Shown here one piece after another: positions 16,871 to 28,213 of a DNA stretch of 64,000 nt; position 1 is the stretch's first letter; every line of letters starts with the position of its first letter. Origin of the DNA: Elymus sibiricus (Eukaryota; Streptophyta; Magnoliopsida; Poales; Poaceae); NCBI GenBank assembly GCA_039707655.1, contig CM077676.1, forward strand, positions 375,476,114-375,540,113, written 5' to 3'. The position numbers were made by a program, and so were the translations under genes. Under the pieces are notes generated by a model, which was given only the letters and a program-made list of their open reading frames with translations, was not told the origin of the DNA and did no database searches.

Positions 16871-17313
16871 TATGTTCACTTCTATAGTGGTTCGTAAGTT
16901 ATCAGGCTTACAAAATCCCTTCCTTTTGAATTTGTAATGTATGAATGCAACTTGAAGGAAAGCATGTTACCTGTTTGCAGTTCTGTTTTGCCATGATTTC
17001 CCTGCGGTTTGAACATCGATCAATGGGGCCATATTTTATTCCTTGTCATATCTTTCAGATCCGTGCGAAGGCTCATGGAAAGCGAGAGCCAGTGGCCGGT
17101 GATGGCAAGAGAAATAATAAGTAATAACTGTACTGGTCCACCAGACCACTGCCATGAGGAAGCATGCATGGCAAATTACTCTTGGACGAAGCATCTGCTT
17201 AGAGCCTTAGACATGATCGGTCTACACAACTCAAGATTTGGAGATACCACTAAACAATGTGTCTGGTAAATTGGTAGTAGTAAGATGTAAATGAGAGACC
17301 ACTGCAGCCTGTG
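16871..17313. other. 3' flank of UGT pseudogene
   Basis: An 86-codon frame at 17009-17269 resembles nothing I know. Otherwise this is the downstream side of the minus-strand UGT pseudogene. Confidence 0.4.
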
Positions 17314-18656
17314 CTAGTTTCCATTAATTCTGGGCTTGAGAGAGGACCTGACGCTGAGCTCCCTGATGAAGCCGACGAGACGCTCCAACTCCGACGACGA
17401 CGACCCCGCCTCCGCAACATCCAGCCTCAACTGCTGCGCCATGGCTTGGGCCGCTGCCCTGTTCTCGTCGGATGCCATGACCTCCCTCACCGTCCTCTCC
17501 ACGACGCCTCTCTCGCAGACGTCCTTCATGTCCAGCCCCGTCTTCCACACGGCGCCCACGAAGCGGCTGTTGGTCTGCTGGTCGACGAAGAAGGGCCAGC
17601 ACACCATCGGCATGCCCTCGACGGCGCACTCCAGCGTCGAGTTCCATCCGGCGTGTGTCAGAAAGCAGCCCACCGCCTGGTGCCGCAACACGTCCCGCTG
17701 AGGAGCCCACTCGACGACGCGCCCCTTGCCTCCTTCCGCTGCCTCGACGGCTTCTCGGAGGAGCGCAGAGCTGGTCATCTTGACCATGCCCGGCCGGAGA
17801 GGAACTCGGTGAACTGTTCGTGCGTGATCATGGCGAGGCTCCCCAGGCTCACGTACACGACGGACCGGTCCTCGTGGCCGTCCAGCCACGCCATGCACCC
17901 GTCGTCCTCACGCCACAGGCTTGCGCTCGCGGCGGAACTCGACCTGGCGTGCAGTGGGCCTACAGCGAAGACGTCGCTTGTACCCGACGCGAGGTGGGCG
18001 AGCGCTGGCCGCTCCATGGACGCGGCGGTGTTGAATATGAGCGCACATGCCTTGCTGGTACGACCGACGACCTCGGCAAACTTGAGCACCAAGGGATCTC
18101 CGTCGCCTTGCTCGGTGCAGTAGAGCCCACGAGGAAGATCTCGCCACCGGAGGAACCCCTCCATCCCCGGAACGCTAGACACCAGGTCGTCCGCAGTGAA
18201 GGGGGTCTCGCCGAGCTCCACGAGCTGGGGCATAGACAGGAGCGCCAGGTAGCTGCACGCGCTGTGCGTGACGAAGGAGAGCGCGGGGATGCCGAGCTCC
18301 TCGGGGATTTCGATGGCGAACGGCATGGTGCCATCGGCGACAACGCATGTCACTGGCGCATCAGCGGCAGATACAAGCGACAAGAGCAGGGCACGGTACG
18401 CGGCGCTGCCCGCCGTGCACATGGACTCCATGAAATCCAAGAAGCCGCGGGGGTGGTCGTCGGGGAGGCCATCGGGGATGGAAAGCAAGCGTAGGCCCGG
18501 CGGATGCGCCTGGGCGAGACGGCGGAGGTTGTGCTCGGTGTGGAGGAACGTGACTTTGATGCCGGCGTCGACGAGGGCGGTCGCGAACTGGAGCATGGGG
18601 TTGATGTGCCCCTGCCGTGGCCACGGGAACACGAGAACGTGCACCGCGGCATCCAT
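17314..18656 (-). pseudogene. UDP-glycosyltransferase pseudogene (UGT709-like)
   Basis: Family-1 UGT closely similar to the intact copy at 46988-48349. Reading from 18656, the N-terminal half is open (catalytic His in WPRQGHINPM, Asp in CVVADGTMPF) down to about 17800. There the frame shifts, and the C-terminal half with the complete PSPG box (starting EWAPQRDVLRH, ending FFVDQQ) continues in another frame to the stop at 17314. Compared with the intact paralogue, a 40-bp segment is missing between two GGCCGG hexamers, leaving one GGCCGG at 17792-17797. The loss removes about 13 residues of the linker before the PSPG box and shifts the frame. The rest shows little decay, so the loss is recent. 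A second in-frame ATG lies at 18683, nine codons upstream. Confidence 0.93.
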
Positions 18657-19954
18657 CACTGCGGCAAATGGCAGGTCGTCCAACTCGCTCCGCCGTTCTC
18701 AGCGTCCCATAGGTGATCTCTAATAGCATGCGTCCGGACATGTCGCTGTTCGTTAGTTGTACCGGCACGGCAAGGACGTTAACTGTATTTTTACCATGGA
18801 AAGAAAATTCAGTTCTAGAATTTTTTCACCCTGTACCGAAATACTGAAATCCACTGGATCTCTGATTTTATTTCGGCCAAAAGACCGAAACATTTGCTTG
18901 AAATTTATCCAAATATTTGGTAAATTTGAAAATATTTTTTAAATTTGTGTACTATTGAATTGGCTAGAATATTTGATCGAAAGGTAAATATCGCAGCGCC
19001 TCCTCAAGTTCTTGAAATTCAGTGAACCACGTCGTGAAAACCATGATTTTTACCAGGTTATCTTCTGGCCCATCATCATTATTGTTACTATCATGATCTG
19101 GTTCATCACCGTAATGCTGAGTTATTGAGTTGGTACAACTTCTCCTTCATGCCAAAGAATCTTCCCTCCCATATTTTGGTGTCGTGCTACATTGAATTGA
19201 ACTGAATCTTCGCTCTAACCGCTTCATGTTATCATACAGAAATACAGTGCTATATATCTACGAGGGCGAAGCTATCGATGCTCCTCCTATTTTAGAATAT
19301 CTGCTCACTCAATCAGTTTGACAATGGAGTGGAGGAGAGATCGAGATGCTGCAAAAGTCCAAGTGGTGCTACACGCCACGTACGCCACGTTGAGATTTAA
19401 ATATGTACTCGCTCTGTTTCAAAATTACTAAATCAGCAGTAGATGTTACATACTTATACAAATACTGTTACATGCTAAACAAAATAGATAGTTCAGACTG
19501 GAGATCAAACGAAGACCAAAATGGCATGTTTTGTACACGACTAAAAAATGTTAGTATTTCTATTTAGAAAATCGGGAATTAAAAATATGTCTGCAAAATT
19601 TTAAATTATTTGTAATTTATTTAAAAAATTCGTTGAAATTTTAAATTTCTGTGGAGCCAAAAAAGCTCAAAAACTTAATGTTGGCTGTGTATTTTAAAAA
19701 AAAAACATTCATTGTGAATTTGAAAAAAAATCAATTTTATTTTGAAAAATGTCATTGCGTACTTTAATGCTCAAAGTTGTATTTAAAAATGTTCACATAG
19801 TATTTAAACAAATGTTTGTCGCCCCAAAATGTTCGATGTTATTCAAAAAAATGTTTATGGTATATTTTAATAAATGTTCGTCATTCATTAAAAATTATTT
19901 AAGGTTATTCAAAAAATGTTCACCTTGTATTTAGAAAATCTTTGTAGCCGAGAC
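18657..19954. other. UGT pseudogene upstream region and AT-rich repeats
   Basis: Blocks at 18722-18745 and 19127-19322 correspond to the region directly upstream of the intact UGT (48482-48608): GAGTTGGTACAACT, CATGCCAAAG, GCGAAGCTA, ATCT.CTCACTCAATCAG. In this copy they are separated by about 390 bp and about 105 bp of extra DNA. The tract from about 19560 is AT-rich degenerate repeat with AAAATGTTC motifs. No gene is seen. Confidence 0.6.
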
Positions 19955-21540
19955 AAAAATGGGTCAGGCAGAGTTACGTATCAAGGGTGGAGTTGCAACT
20001 GGGACCAAAATATGTCCCCCGCCCCCAAGTTGCGTGTCTAGGGTGAACATGCAATTGGGAAACAAAATGGGCAAGGCCCAGTTGCGTCTTGAGAGTGGAC
20101 TTGCAACTGAGAAAAAAATAAAGACCCCTCGAGTTGCATGCCGGGGGCGGAGTTGCAACTGGGACAAGAAGGGTCGGACACCCCATTGGGTGTCGAGGAT
20201 GGACTTGCAGCTAGAATGAAAAGGGGTTGGGCCTAGTTGTGTATCGAGGGTGGACTTGTAACTTGAATAAAAAAAGCGATCGCCCAGTTGCATGTCAGGT
20301 GTAGAGTTGCAACTGGGACAAAAATGGATCGCCTTCCCTCCCAGTTGCGTATCGAGGGTAGACTTGCAAGTGGGACAAAAAAACTCCCCCCAGTTGCATG
20401 TCGGGGTGAAGTTGCAATTAGAACAAAAAGGGTCGGGCCCCAGTTGCGTGTCAAGGGTGGACTTGCAAACTCGAACAAAAATGGGTCGAGCCCAGTTGCA
20501 TATCGAGAATGGACTTGCAACTGGAACAAAAAAAGCATCCCCCAATTGCATGTCGGGGGTGGAGTTGCAGCTGTGGAGAAAAATGGATCGGCGCCCTCCC
20601 CAGTTGCGTGTCAAGGGTGGACTTGTAACTGAGACAAGTATATAAAACTATGATACGAGTTACGAGTTGAGGGTGGACTTGCAACTGAGATAAAAAAAAC
20701 ACATCCCAGTTGCGAGTTGTGGGTGAACTTGCAACTGGGACAACAACAAACTATGGGCCTAGTTGCGAGTCGAGGGTGGACTTGCAACTGAGACAACAAC
20801 AAACTATGATCCTAGTTGCGAGTCGAGGATGGACTTGCAATTAAGACAACTACAAAAAAATTGCAAGTCAATGGTAGACTTGCAACTGGGATGAAACAAA
20901 CTACGGTCCCAGTTACAAGTCAAGGGTGGACTTGCAACCGGGATGAAAAAAAAAACACATGCCTAGTTGCGAGTCGAGGGTCGCTTGCAATTGGGAGAAC
21001 TGTGGGCCCAATTGTGAGTCAAATGTGGACTTGAAACTGGGACAACTGCAAAACTACGAGCCCAGCGACGAATCAAGGGTGGACTTGCAACCAGGATAAA
21101 ACAAACTACGGGCCTAGTTACGAGTCATGGGCGGACTTGCAACAGGGACAACTTCACAAACTACAATACTATTTACAAGTCGAGGGTGGACTTACAACTG
21201 GGACTACGAGCCCATTTGCGAGTCGAGCGTGGACTGCAACTAGGATGAAAAACAAAACAAATACCCAGTTGCGAGTCGAGGGTGGACTTGCAAGTGGGAC
21301 AACTACAAATCCATTAGCGAGTCGTGGGTAGACTATACAAATTCTCCACCAGGCCACAAAAAACGCACAACAAAAAGGAACAAAAAGTGAGGCCCTCAAT
21401 TGCATGTAGGAGGTGGAGTTGCAATTGGGGACAAAAATGGTCCCCCTGCCCCCAGTTGCCTGTCGATGGTGGACATGCAATTCGGACAAAAAATTTGATA
21501 GGGCCGAGTTGCGTATCGAGGATGGACATGGAAATGGGTC
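19955..21540. repeat. Array of ~53-bp hairpin-forming tandem units
   Basis: About 29 diverged units, spaced 50-56 bp where measured (20457, 20509, 20563, 20615, 20670, 20726, 20776). Each unit carries CCCAGTTGCG, then a GAGGGTGGACTT block, then GCAACTGGGA, so CCCAGTTGC pairs with GCAACTGGG across a loop of roughly 18 bases. Between the hairpins lie A-rich and GGGCC-containing spacers. Many short open frames cross the array, but none resembles a known protein. The right-hand part loses regularity after about 21330. Confidence 0.88.
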
Positions 21541-22767
21541 ATTTTCACTTACAAAGACAAACGATATAGTCTGTCTCTTTCACTTACAACGCAGGCCACA
21601 AGAGTTGCAATGCAAACGGCTGACAAGTGGATAATTTAGATGATGGGGACAACTTAAATGAGGCATGTGTGAAAAAAATCATGATAAAAATAAACATACA
21701 ACTAGATCGGATTAATAGATAAATTACATATCAAAACTGCACGTACAACTAAATCAGGTCAAACAAAATATATTATGATAGACATGTTATTATGTTGGGA
21801 AAATTTCAATCACTCTCCTTTACTCTCTGTCACGACCCCCGTTCATTTTCTTCTCCATGGAAAAAAAATACTACATGCCAGCTGATGGCCACGTGAGGTC
21901 ATTCTCCTCAGCCCATAAAAGAAACAGAAGACAACACCTGACACCAGCCCAGGCAAAAGGAAAAACCACAAGGCCTGAAACAACTCCACGACGCACGTGG
22001 ATACAACACAAATCTTGGAGCAAAAATTCAACGGTGTAAAACTTAGATATGAGATAACTATATCTCATCTAGATGTGAATTAGCAAAACTGATAAAAATA
22101 TATTCCTAAATACTTCACAAATTCCACAAATAGGAAAATTTTAGATTCTTTTTATAGAATTTTGACTAGGGCGAAGACAAGCTTAGATATGAACTAATTT
22201 CCGATCATTGATGTATTTCAAAACTGCCGGTACGAACAATGAAATGACGAGTTTGGAAGAATGAAAATGTCCAGTATATTCATGATATCGGGTACGTAAG
22301 ATGAATTGAAATATTGGTTTCAATGCGCTACATGTGCTAGGCGATGTATCGTACAAAAGAAGTAAAATGTTGTTATAGATACGATAGTGCATGATGGTGA
22401 AATGATGAAACATAGATGTCGTGTATGTATTAAAGTTGTTTCACCTATGCTATATAATAAATAAATGGAGGAACAATATTATGGGTATGATAGAAAGAAC
22501 AAGCTATGATGCTGAGAGATAAGGGATTGTTTTAGATATTTCCAATGAATATACATAGGTAAAAGATATATTAAAAATATATTAAAGAGGCCCTAATGTG
22601 CAAATACGCAGAATTTCTGACTTTTTCAAGCCCAGATTCCAAATGAAGAAATGGCAACTCGATATAAATAGAGCCTACATCTTTTGTTCAACAACGAGAT
22701 TTTTCATGATATATATAGGCGACAAGCAAAATAAGAAAACCACACGAGCACCTTATGAAAGAACAAA
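21541..22767. other. AT-rich intergenic DNA, nothing recognised
   Basis: No gene, MITE or tandem array was found. The open frames are short. The right edge is where similarity to the MULE transposase stops. Confidence 0.5.
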
Positions 22768-24952
22768 CTATGATGAGAATATATGTGATGATTCACAAAA
22801 AAATATATTCACAAATACAATGGTGATTGAGAGATGAACTGCATATTCATTAAGCTTGAAGAAGGTATATTCCACTATTGCAGTCATTGGCAATGAACGG
22901 ATACCCTTGAGCACATTGTAGAAACATTCAACCATGTTGTTGGTCATGTAACCGTATCTCCAACCTCCTTCGTCATGAGCGCATACCCACTTGTGCTTCT
23001 CATTCAAATTCCCCCTTAAGAATTCTTTCCCCCTTTGTTCACCGCTAGGTAGAGTTTGTCATAGCGAGATTAGAACGCATCGGCAGTGAAGGCTACGCAA
23101 ACATGTGTTAGATCCTTGCTGAACTCCTTGCTCTTACATGCCCGGTAAATGTTTGCCACGAAATTCCTCACACACCATCGATGGTGAAGCTTTGGAAGCC
23201 CTGGAATAACAATGACTATTGCTTTGAGTATGCCATGTGCCGTCCGATATGATGCATACCTCCCTATCCCCAATGAAGTTGTTCCTCACTGGACCCATGA
23301 ACCAATGCAAGTTGTCCTGGTGCTCGGAAGGTACCAAAACAAATGCCACTAGCAACACATTGTCATTGGACGAGTGCGCTACTGCTACCATTAGTTTGCC
23401 CTTGTATCTGCCGTCAAGAAAGTGTCATCTATAGACAAAACTAACTGACAATGCTTAAATGACGTGATGCATTTCCCATAACTCCAGAAGGCACGACAAA
23501 ACACTCTGGCCTCATCCTGGACCACATGGTACCGGCCAGGGTTCCTATGTGCAATCGCTCCCAACAACCTCGGGAGGCGATTGTATACTTCTTCGAAATC
23601 ACCATACAACATCCTAATAGGATTTGCTTTGGCCTTCCATGCCTTACCATAATTGACTTCGTATCTGTATCGTTTTTTCAGCGTGCGCATGAGAAACTTC
23701 ACCTTGACGGTTGGATCACATGTTATTTATTTCATAAATTTGTACCCGAGGTACTCAGACATGAGCTGACGGTATCGCTTACGCTTTGACGACGGCGGCC
23801 TGAAGTTGTGAGTGGCTACACAACTTTGTAAAACCCATTGTGTGGTTTCATAAATTCTTCTTCCATGGACCTTCCATGGGCATACTTCTTTGTCACATTT
23901 CACGGTGTAACACACCTTTTGGTCAGAGTGGCCAACAATGGCCTATGATTCCTAATGGCATAGTCACTCAGTCACACCCTGAACTCCCCCAAGCTCGAGA
24001 ACTTCACGCCTTTCTTCAAATAAGAATTCTCGACCTCTTTGTTGTTCCTTGGTTCGCCTGGTTCCCGCAGGGTGTCGGCTCAACTGTCGCCATTCTCATG
24101 CTACCATCAACTATGGCCTTATGGGCAAAGGTTAAGATCACGAAACAAGGGAGTTCTCTTTTGCATCCATGTAAACTCGAAGAATATTTGGTTTTCTTTC
24201 TCCATGAAACCATCCTTGTCCAATTCTTTCTTCGGACCCTTGTCAACTGAGTGATACCCATATGAACGCCAAAAGGGGAGCTCATGATCCATGCCTTGTT
24301 GCACGACAAGGGTAGCCAAGTCACCGATATCATTATAATTAATCTCATCCGCTTGCACATCATCATCACCTTGAGCATCACCATGCTCTTGAATTACTCT
24401 GTCACTAGCATTCACCTCAACTTCATGTGCTTGGCTAGTTGGTGGTTGGCTAGAAGCATTCGGGGCATACACCTTGAGTTCATTTACTAGGCTAATTGGT
24501 GGTTGGCTAGAAGCATTGGGGGCATATACCTCAACCCTAAACTCAACACGCGGCACACTTCTGCTCTCCATCATGTCATGAGTTGGGGAGGTGACATGCC
24601 GGTTCAAGTTGATTTCAAGCCGAGGACCTACCACCTTGGTGGTAAACAATTCAAGTGACTTGTCTTCCGATTCCGCAACTTTATCCTTGTATACCTACCA
24701 ATGCAAATCCGAGGTGATAGGCATAGTCTTAAATTGAGATTTTGATCCCGCTCCAATATCATACCTTCCTATTAGTTTAACTCCATTACTAGGGTCCATC
24801 CAATTCAACACATATCTTACTTTCTCAACAACCTCCTCATAACTAGGGCTTGTATTAGATACCATGGCTTCCTCATCACCGTTAACATTTTCGGCATTGC
24901 TACTCAAGAATGCCTCCTTGTCCAAATAATGAACATTAACGAGTCTCGTCAT
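22768..24952 (-). pseudogene. Broken Mutator-like (MULE) transposase
   Basis: The minus strand encodes MULE transposase pieces in order. An N-terminal region (24952-24119) carries EEVVEKVRYVLNWMDPSNGV and a variable hinge with repeated SSQPP motifs. A middle region (23915-23391) has KCDKEVCPWKVHGRR and YGKAWKAKANPIRMLYGDFEE. The catalytic region (23391-23070) has MVAVAHSSNDNVLLVAFVLV and LHHRWCVRNFVANIYRACKS. The downstream part (23007-22768) has GGWRYGYMTNNMVECFYNVL. At least two frameshifts interrupt it, one near 23270 just after the CIISD motif. Similarity stops after LNEYAVHLSI, before the expected SWIM zinc finger, so the 3' end is lost. Terminal repeats were not located with certainty. 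Confidence 0.88.
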
Positions 24953-25810
24953 TTAAAACAAGAACAAGAAACTTAATGCATCAATGACAAGTCAAATGTA
25001 TTGTATGGATCATGGCACATAACAACTAACAGTTCATGCCTATATTAACACATAAATCATGGCATTACTTAACACTAACCCTAACACTAAACATGACCCT
25101 AATCATAACCCTAGTTCTTGCTAGCAACCACAAGAATATGTCTACTACACATCATAAAGAGCCCTACTGTCCACCATTTTAGCCATTGATTTAAGACAAA
25201 TGACTAAAGCTAGGGATTCTCCAAAGTGAACGATGGCATCAAATAAGATGATTCCAACTAACCAAAGTATGTGGGGCGAGAGAGGTTGCCTCAAGTGATG
25301 GAAATGGCCCCGATTCATTGGAAAAATGGCATCGAATGGAGTGGATTTGAGACTTGAGAGGGATTTGGATGGGTGAGAGAGAGGGGAGAGCAATAGCTCG
25401 GGGAAGAAGAGGATGGGGGGTGAAAGTCCCACCCAAGGCCCCCTCCCCCCACTCACTTACCCCTTCAGGGACCTACCGCCATAGGACCTGGTGATAAGGT
25501 GCAATGGGCTACCACCTACGGGCCGGACGGTAGCAACTTAGCCACGTCAGCACGGCCCAAGATGACGCATGCACTTTGACCTGAGCCCTACTGCCATTGA
25601 CCTTGGTTGTAGGATGTGAAACCCTGATGCCGACTACGACGACATTACGAAAAGGCCAGATAAAAAAATTGAACTAGGGTCAAATTGTGCTAATATTCGC
25701 GACTCAGGTCAAAACAATGAGCCTACACATGCAGTTGGGATATGTGCTAGCCCGGTATTCTCGCGTGTTATTTTTACTAAATGACCTTGGAGGATGTTCC
25801 ACTGACCCCC
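24953..25810. other. 5' flank of the MULE, with possible terminal repeat
   Basis: Non-coding DNA upstream of the MULE transposase. It carries CTACCGCCAT- and CTACTGCCATTGACCTTGG-type inverted motifs (25470-25610). At 25765-25806 there is a segment (TTTTTACTAAATGACC, then TTCCACTGAC) that recurs in inverted form at 43571-43625. It may be a MULE terminal repeat cut by the copia insertion at 25811. Confidence 0.45.
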
Positions 25811-26300
25811 TGTAGGATCGAAAGTATGTCTAGAGGGGGGTGATTAGACTACTTGACCAAATAAAAGTCTATCCTTTTCCCAATTTTAGTTGTGCGTAGA
25901 TTTTAGCAAGTACACCAAGTCAAGTAACACCCTACACATGCAATTCTAAGAGTGTAGCAGCGGAAAGTAAAACATTGCACATGTAAGTAAAGGAGGGGTT
26001 TGGAGATTTCAAACGCAATGAAGACACGATGATTTTTAGCGTGGTTCCGATAGGTGGTGCTATCGTACGTCCACGTTGATGGAGGCTTCAACCCACGTAG
26101 GGTAATGGTTGCGCGAGTCCATGGAGGGCTCCACCCACGAAGGGTCCACGAAGAAGCAACCTTGCCTATTCCACCATGGCTTCCGTCCACGAAGGACTAG
26201 CCTCACTCGGGGTAGATGTTCACGAAGTAGGCGATCTCCTTGCCCTTACAAACTCCTTGGTTCAACTCCACATGATCTTGGAGGCTCCCAAGTGACATCT
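25811..26300 (-). repeat. Truncated 3' LTR of the copia-type element
   Basis: Starts TGTAGGATCGAAAGTATGTC and matches 37463-37917 plus 41711-41746. Similarity ends abruptly after GTGACATCT, and the remaining ~1 kb of LTR plus the polypurine tract is missing. The new neighbour at 26301 is a sequence encoding a charged small ORF. Confidence 0.88.
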
Positions 26301-28213
26301 GTTGCATCATCTCTTCTCATGGATGTTGGCCTGAAGATCACATGAGCTGTTTCCTTTCTGACTCTCTTCTTGCCTGCTGCCTTGGGCTTTGACTGAATGG
26401 GGGCCTGTTGAGATCCTTCTGGATTCTCTGAAGAGGTGCCTCTCTTTGCAGCTGTAGAGGTAGAAACTTTCCTTGTGACTCCTCTCTCTCTCTTTGAGTG
26501 CCATACTCCTTGGCAACAACAGTTGGTTTCTTTCTTTTTGAAGTTACTCCTTCAGCAGCAAAATCTTCATCCTCATCATCAGAATTCTTCTTCTTTCTGG
26601 CCCTGGTGGCTGCCTTTGGCAAATCTGGAGAGCTTCTTTCTCCCTCATAAAAACTCCCTTCAGGACTAGAACCTGCACTCAGCTCAACCTCTTGTTCTGA
26701 CCTGTTCTGGCTGTCACTTGCCTCTGACATGCTGACACTCACCCTGTGAATAGTTTAGATGAGGCAGAGTGGATGAGTATCACAAAATGCAACCAATTTT
26801 TTTTAAAAAAATTGAATCCAAACTTCAGTTTTAGGTTTTCATAGAAGATATTTCGGAGTCACCGATTTGATAATCTCGGTAGTACCGAAAGCAGCAACAG
26901 AGACTTGGCCACACTGTTTCGGTCAGACCGATATGTGTCTCGGTCTCTCCGAAATGCAAGGGTTCTACTGAGACTTTAGTTTTGGTTTCACCGATCAGTA
27001 CATCTCGGTGGCACCGAAGTGTACTTAGTGCAGTGGCCAGAGGCCAAATTGGTGAATCCGATCCTTTCAATTCGGTCAATCCGAGATAAATTTTGCAAAA
27101 CCCTAACCCTAAAGTTTAAAATCAATCTAACGCTAGGAATTTCAGTGGATAAGGAATTTCAATCCGTGGCAAGATCTAGGCGAACCATCCATGCATTGAA
27201 TCGGAATTTAGAACATGGAGGGGGTCGAATCTCACCCTAACTTGGTGGAGATCCTCTACGGCGAAAACGGCGGAGAGGAATGCCGTTGACGGGGACGGAA
27301 TCCAGCGGCGAGGGCGCGCTGGAGACGAAGGCGACGATCCGGAGACCAGGGCGACGGCAGCAACGGGGTGCGGGAGCGTAACGTTTGAAGAAATTTTCAA
27401 CGTACGGGCCGCGGACATATATATATATATATACCCGTGTGCTGTCGGTGAGATCGAGCGAAACCAATCGGTGGCACCGAAATGAGTAACTGCTATGAGC
27501 ACATCGTTTCGGTGACGCCGAGAATTTCAAATCGGTCTCTCTGAGATTGAAAATCAGATCAATCCAAATGATTTCGGTGAGACCAGATGCTTGTGAATTG
27601 GTCTGTCCGAAAATCACTTAGAAGGTTTTGGAGGTCAGCCCTAATCAGATCGGTGGCTCCAAGTGCTTCTCACCTGGAGGGTCCGAAAAAGAGCTTGTTC
27701 AAATTTTGTGATATAGCATGAAGAGAATTTGAGACAAGATGAGATAGATAGCTAGAGAAGGTTCTTAGGCATTCTTGTACATCCACTTGGCCAAATAGAA
27801 CCAAATCAATTAAACTACAAATGGATGTCCTCGAATGAGAAATATGCATAGCAAAATGCTCACACAATAAGATAGCAAATGAAATATGTGTCAAACATGC
27901 ACAACCAATTCTAGCAACTATCAAGCAATGGGCGATGACATAGTCATCTATGTATGAGTATATTGACTTAGGAGCCAACTGAGAACATTTGATCATAGGT
28001 CATACTCATTGTTTAAGCACAAGTGGGGTTGCCACTTTTACATAAAGCATTAATGTGTTCACACCATTAGAGTTGCTTTGACTCAAGACTTAGAGTAAAG
28101 CTCCCCATAGATGTGATATCCCCCCAAGGAGGGATGAACTAATCTTGGGTTTTGTCGATGATGACTTCATATAGATGTTGTAGATGTGGATGCTCAATGT
28201 TGATGTAGACCAT
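26301..28213 (-). other. Downstream body of the copia-type element, with TCGGT-NNN-ACCGA motifs
   Basis: Non-polymerase sequence between gag and the truncated LTR. A 134-codon minus-strand ORF at 26338-26742 encodes a hydrophilic protein rich in S, E and K (SEASDSQNRSEQEVE near the start); I do not recognise it. From 26840 to 27660 the split palindrome TCGGT-NNN-ACCGA or close variants recurs about a dozen times. A TA microsatellite lies at 27418-27433. The part from 27690 to 28213 continues across the gypsy insertion at 35032. Confidence 0.55.

Noticed and set aside
17311..18494. Long plus-strand frames over the UGT pseudogene
   Set aside because: Antisense by-products of high-GC UGT coding sequence; the same frames recur opposite the intact UGT at 47012-48481.
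27098..27113. Interstitial telomere repeat
   Set aside because: Only about two CCCTAA-type units; too short to mean anything.
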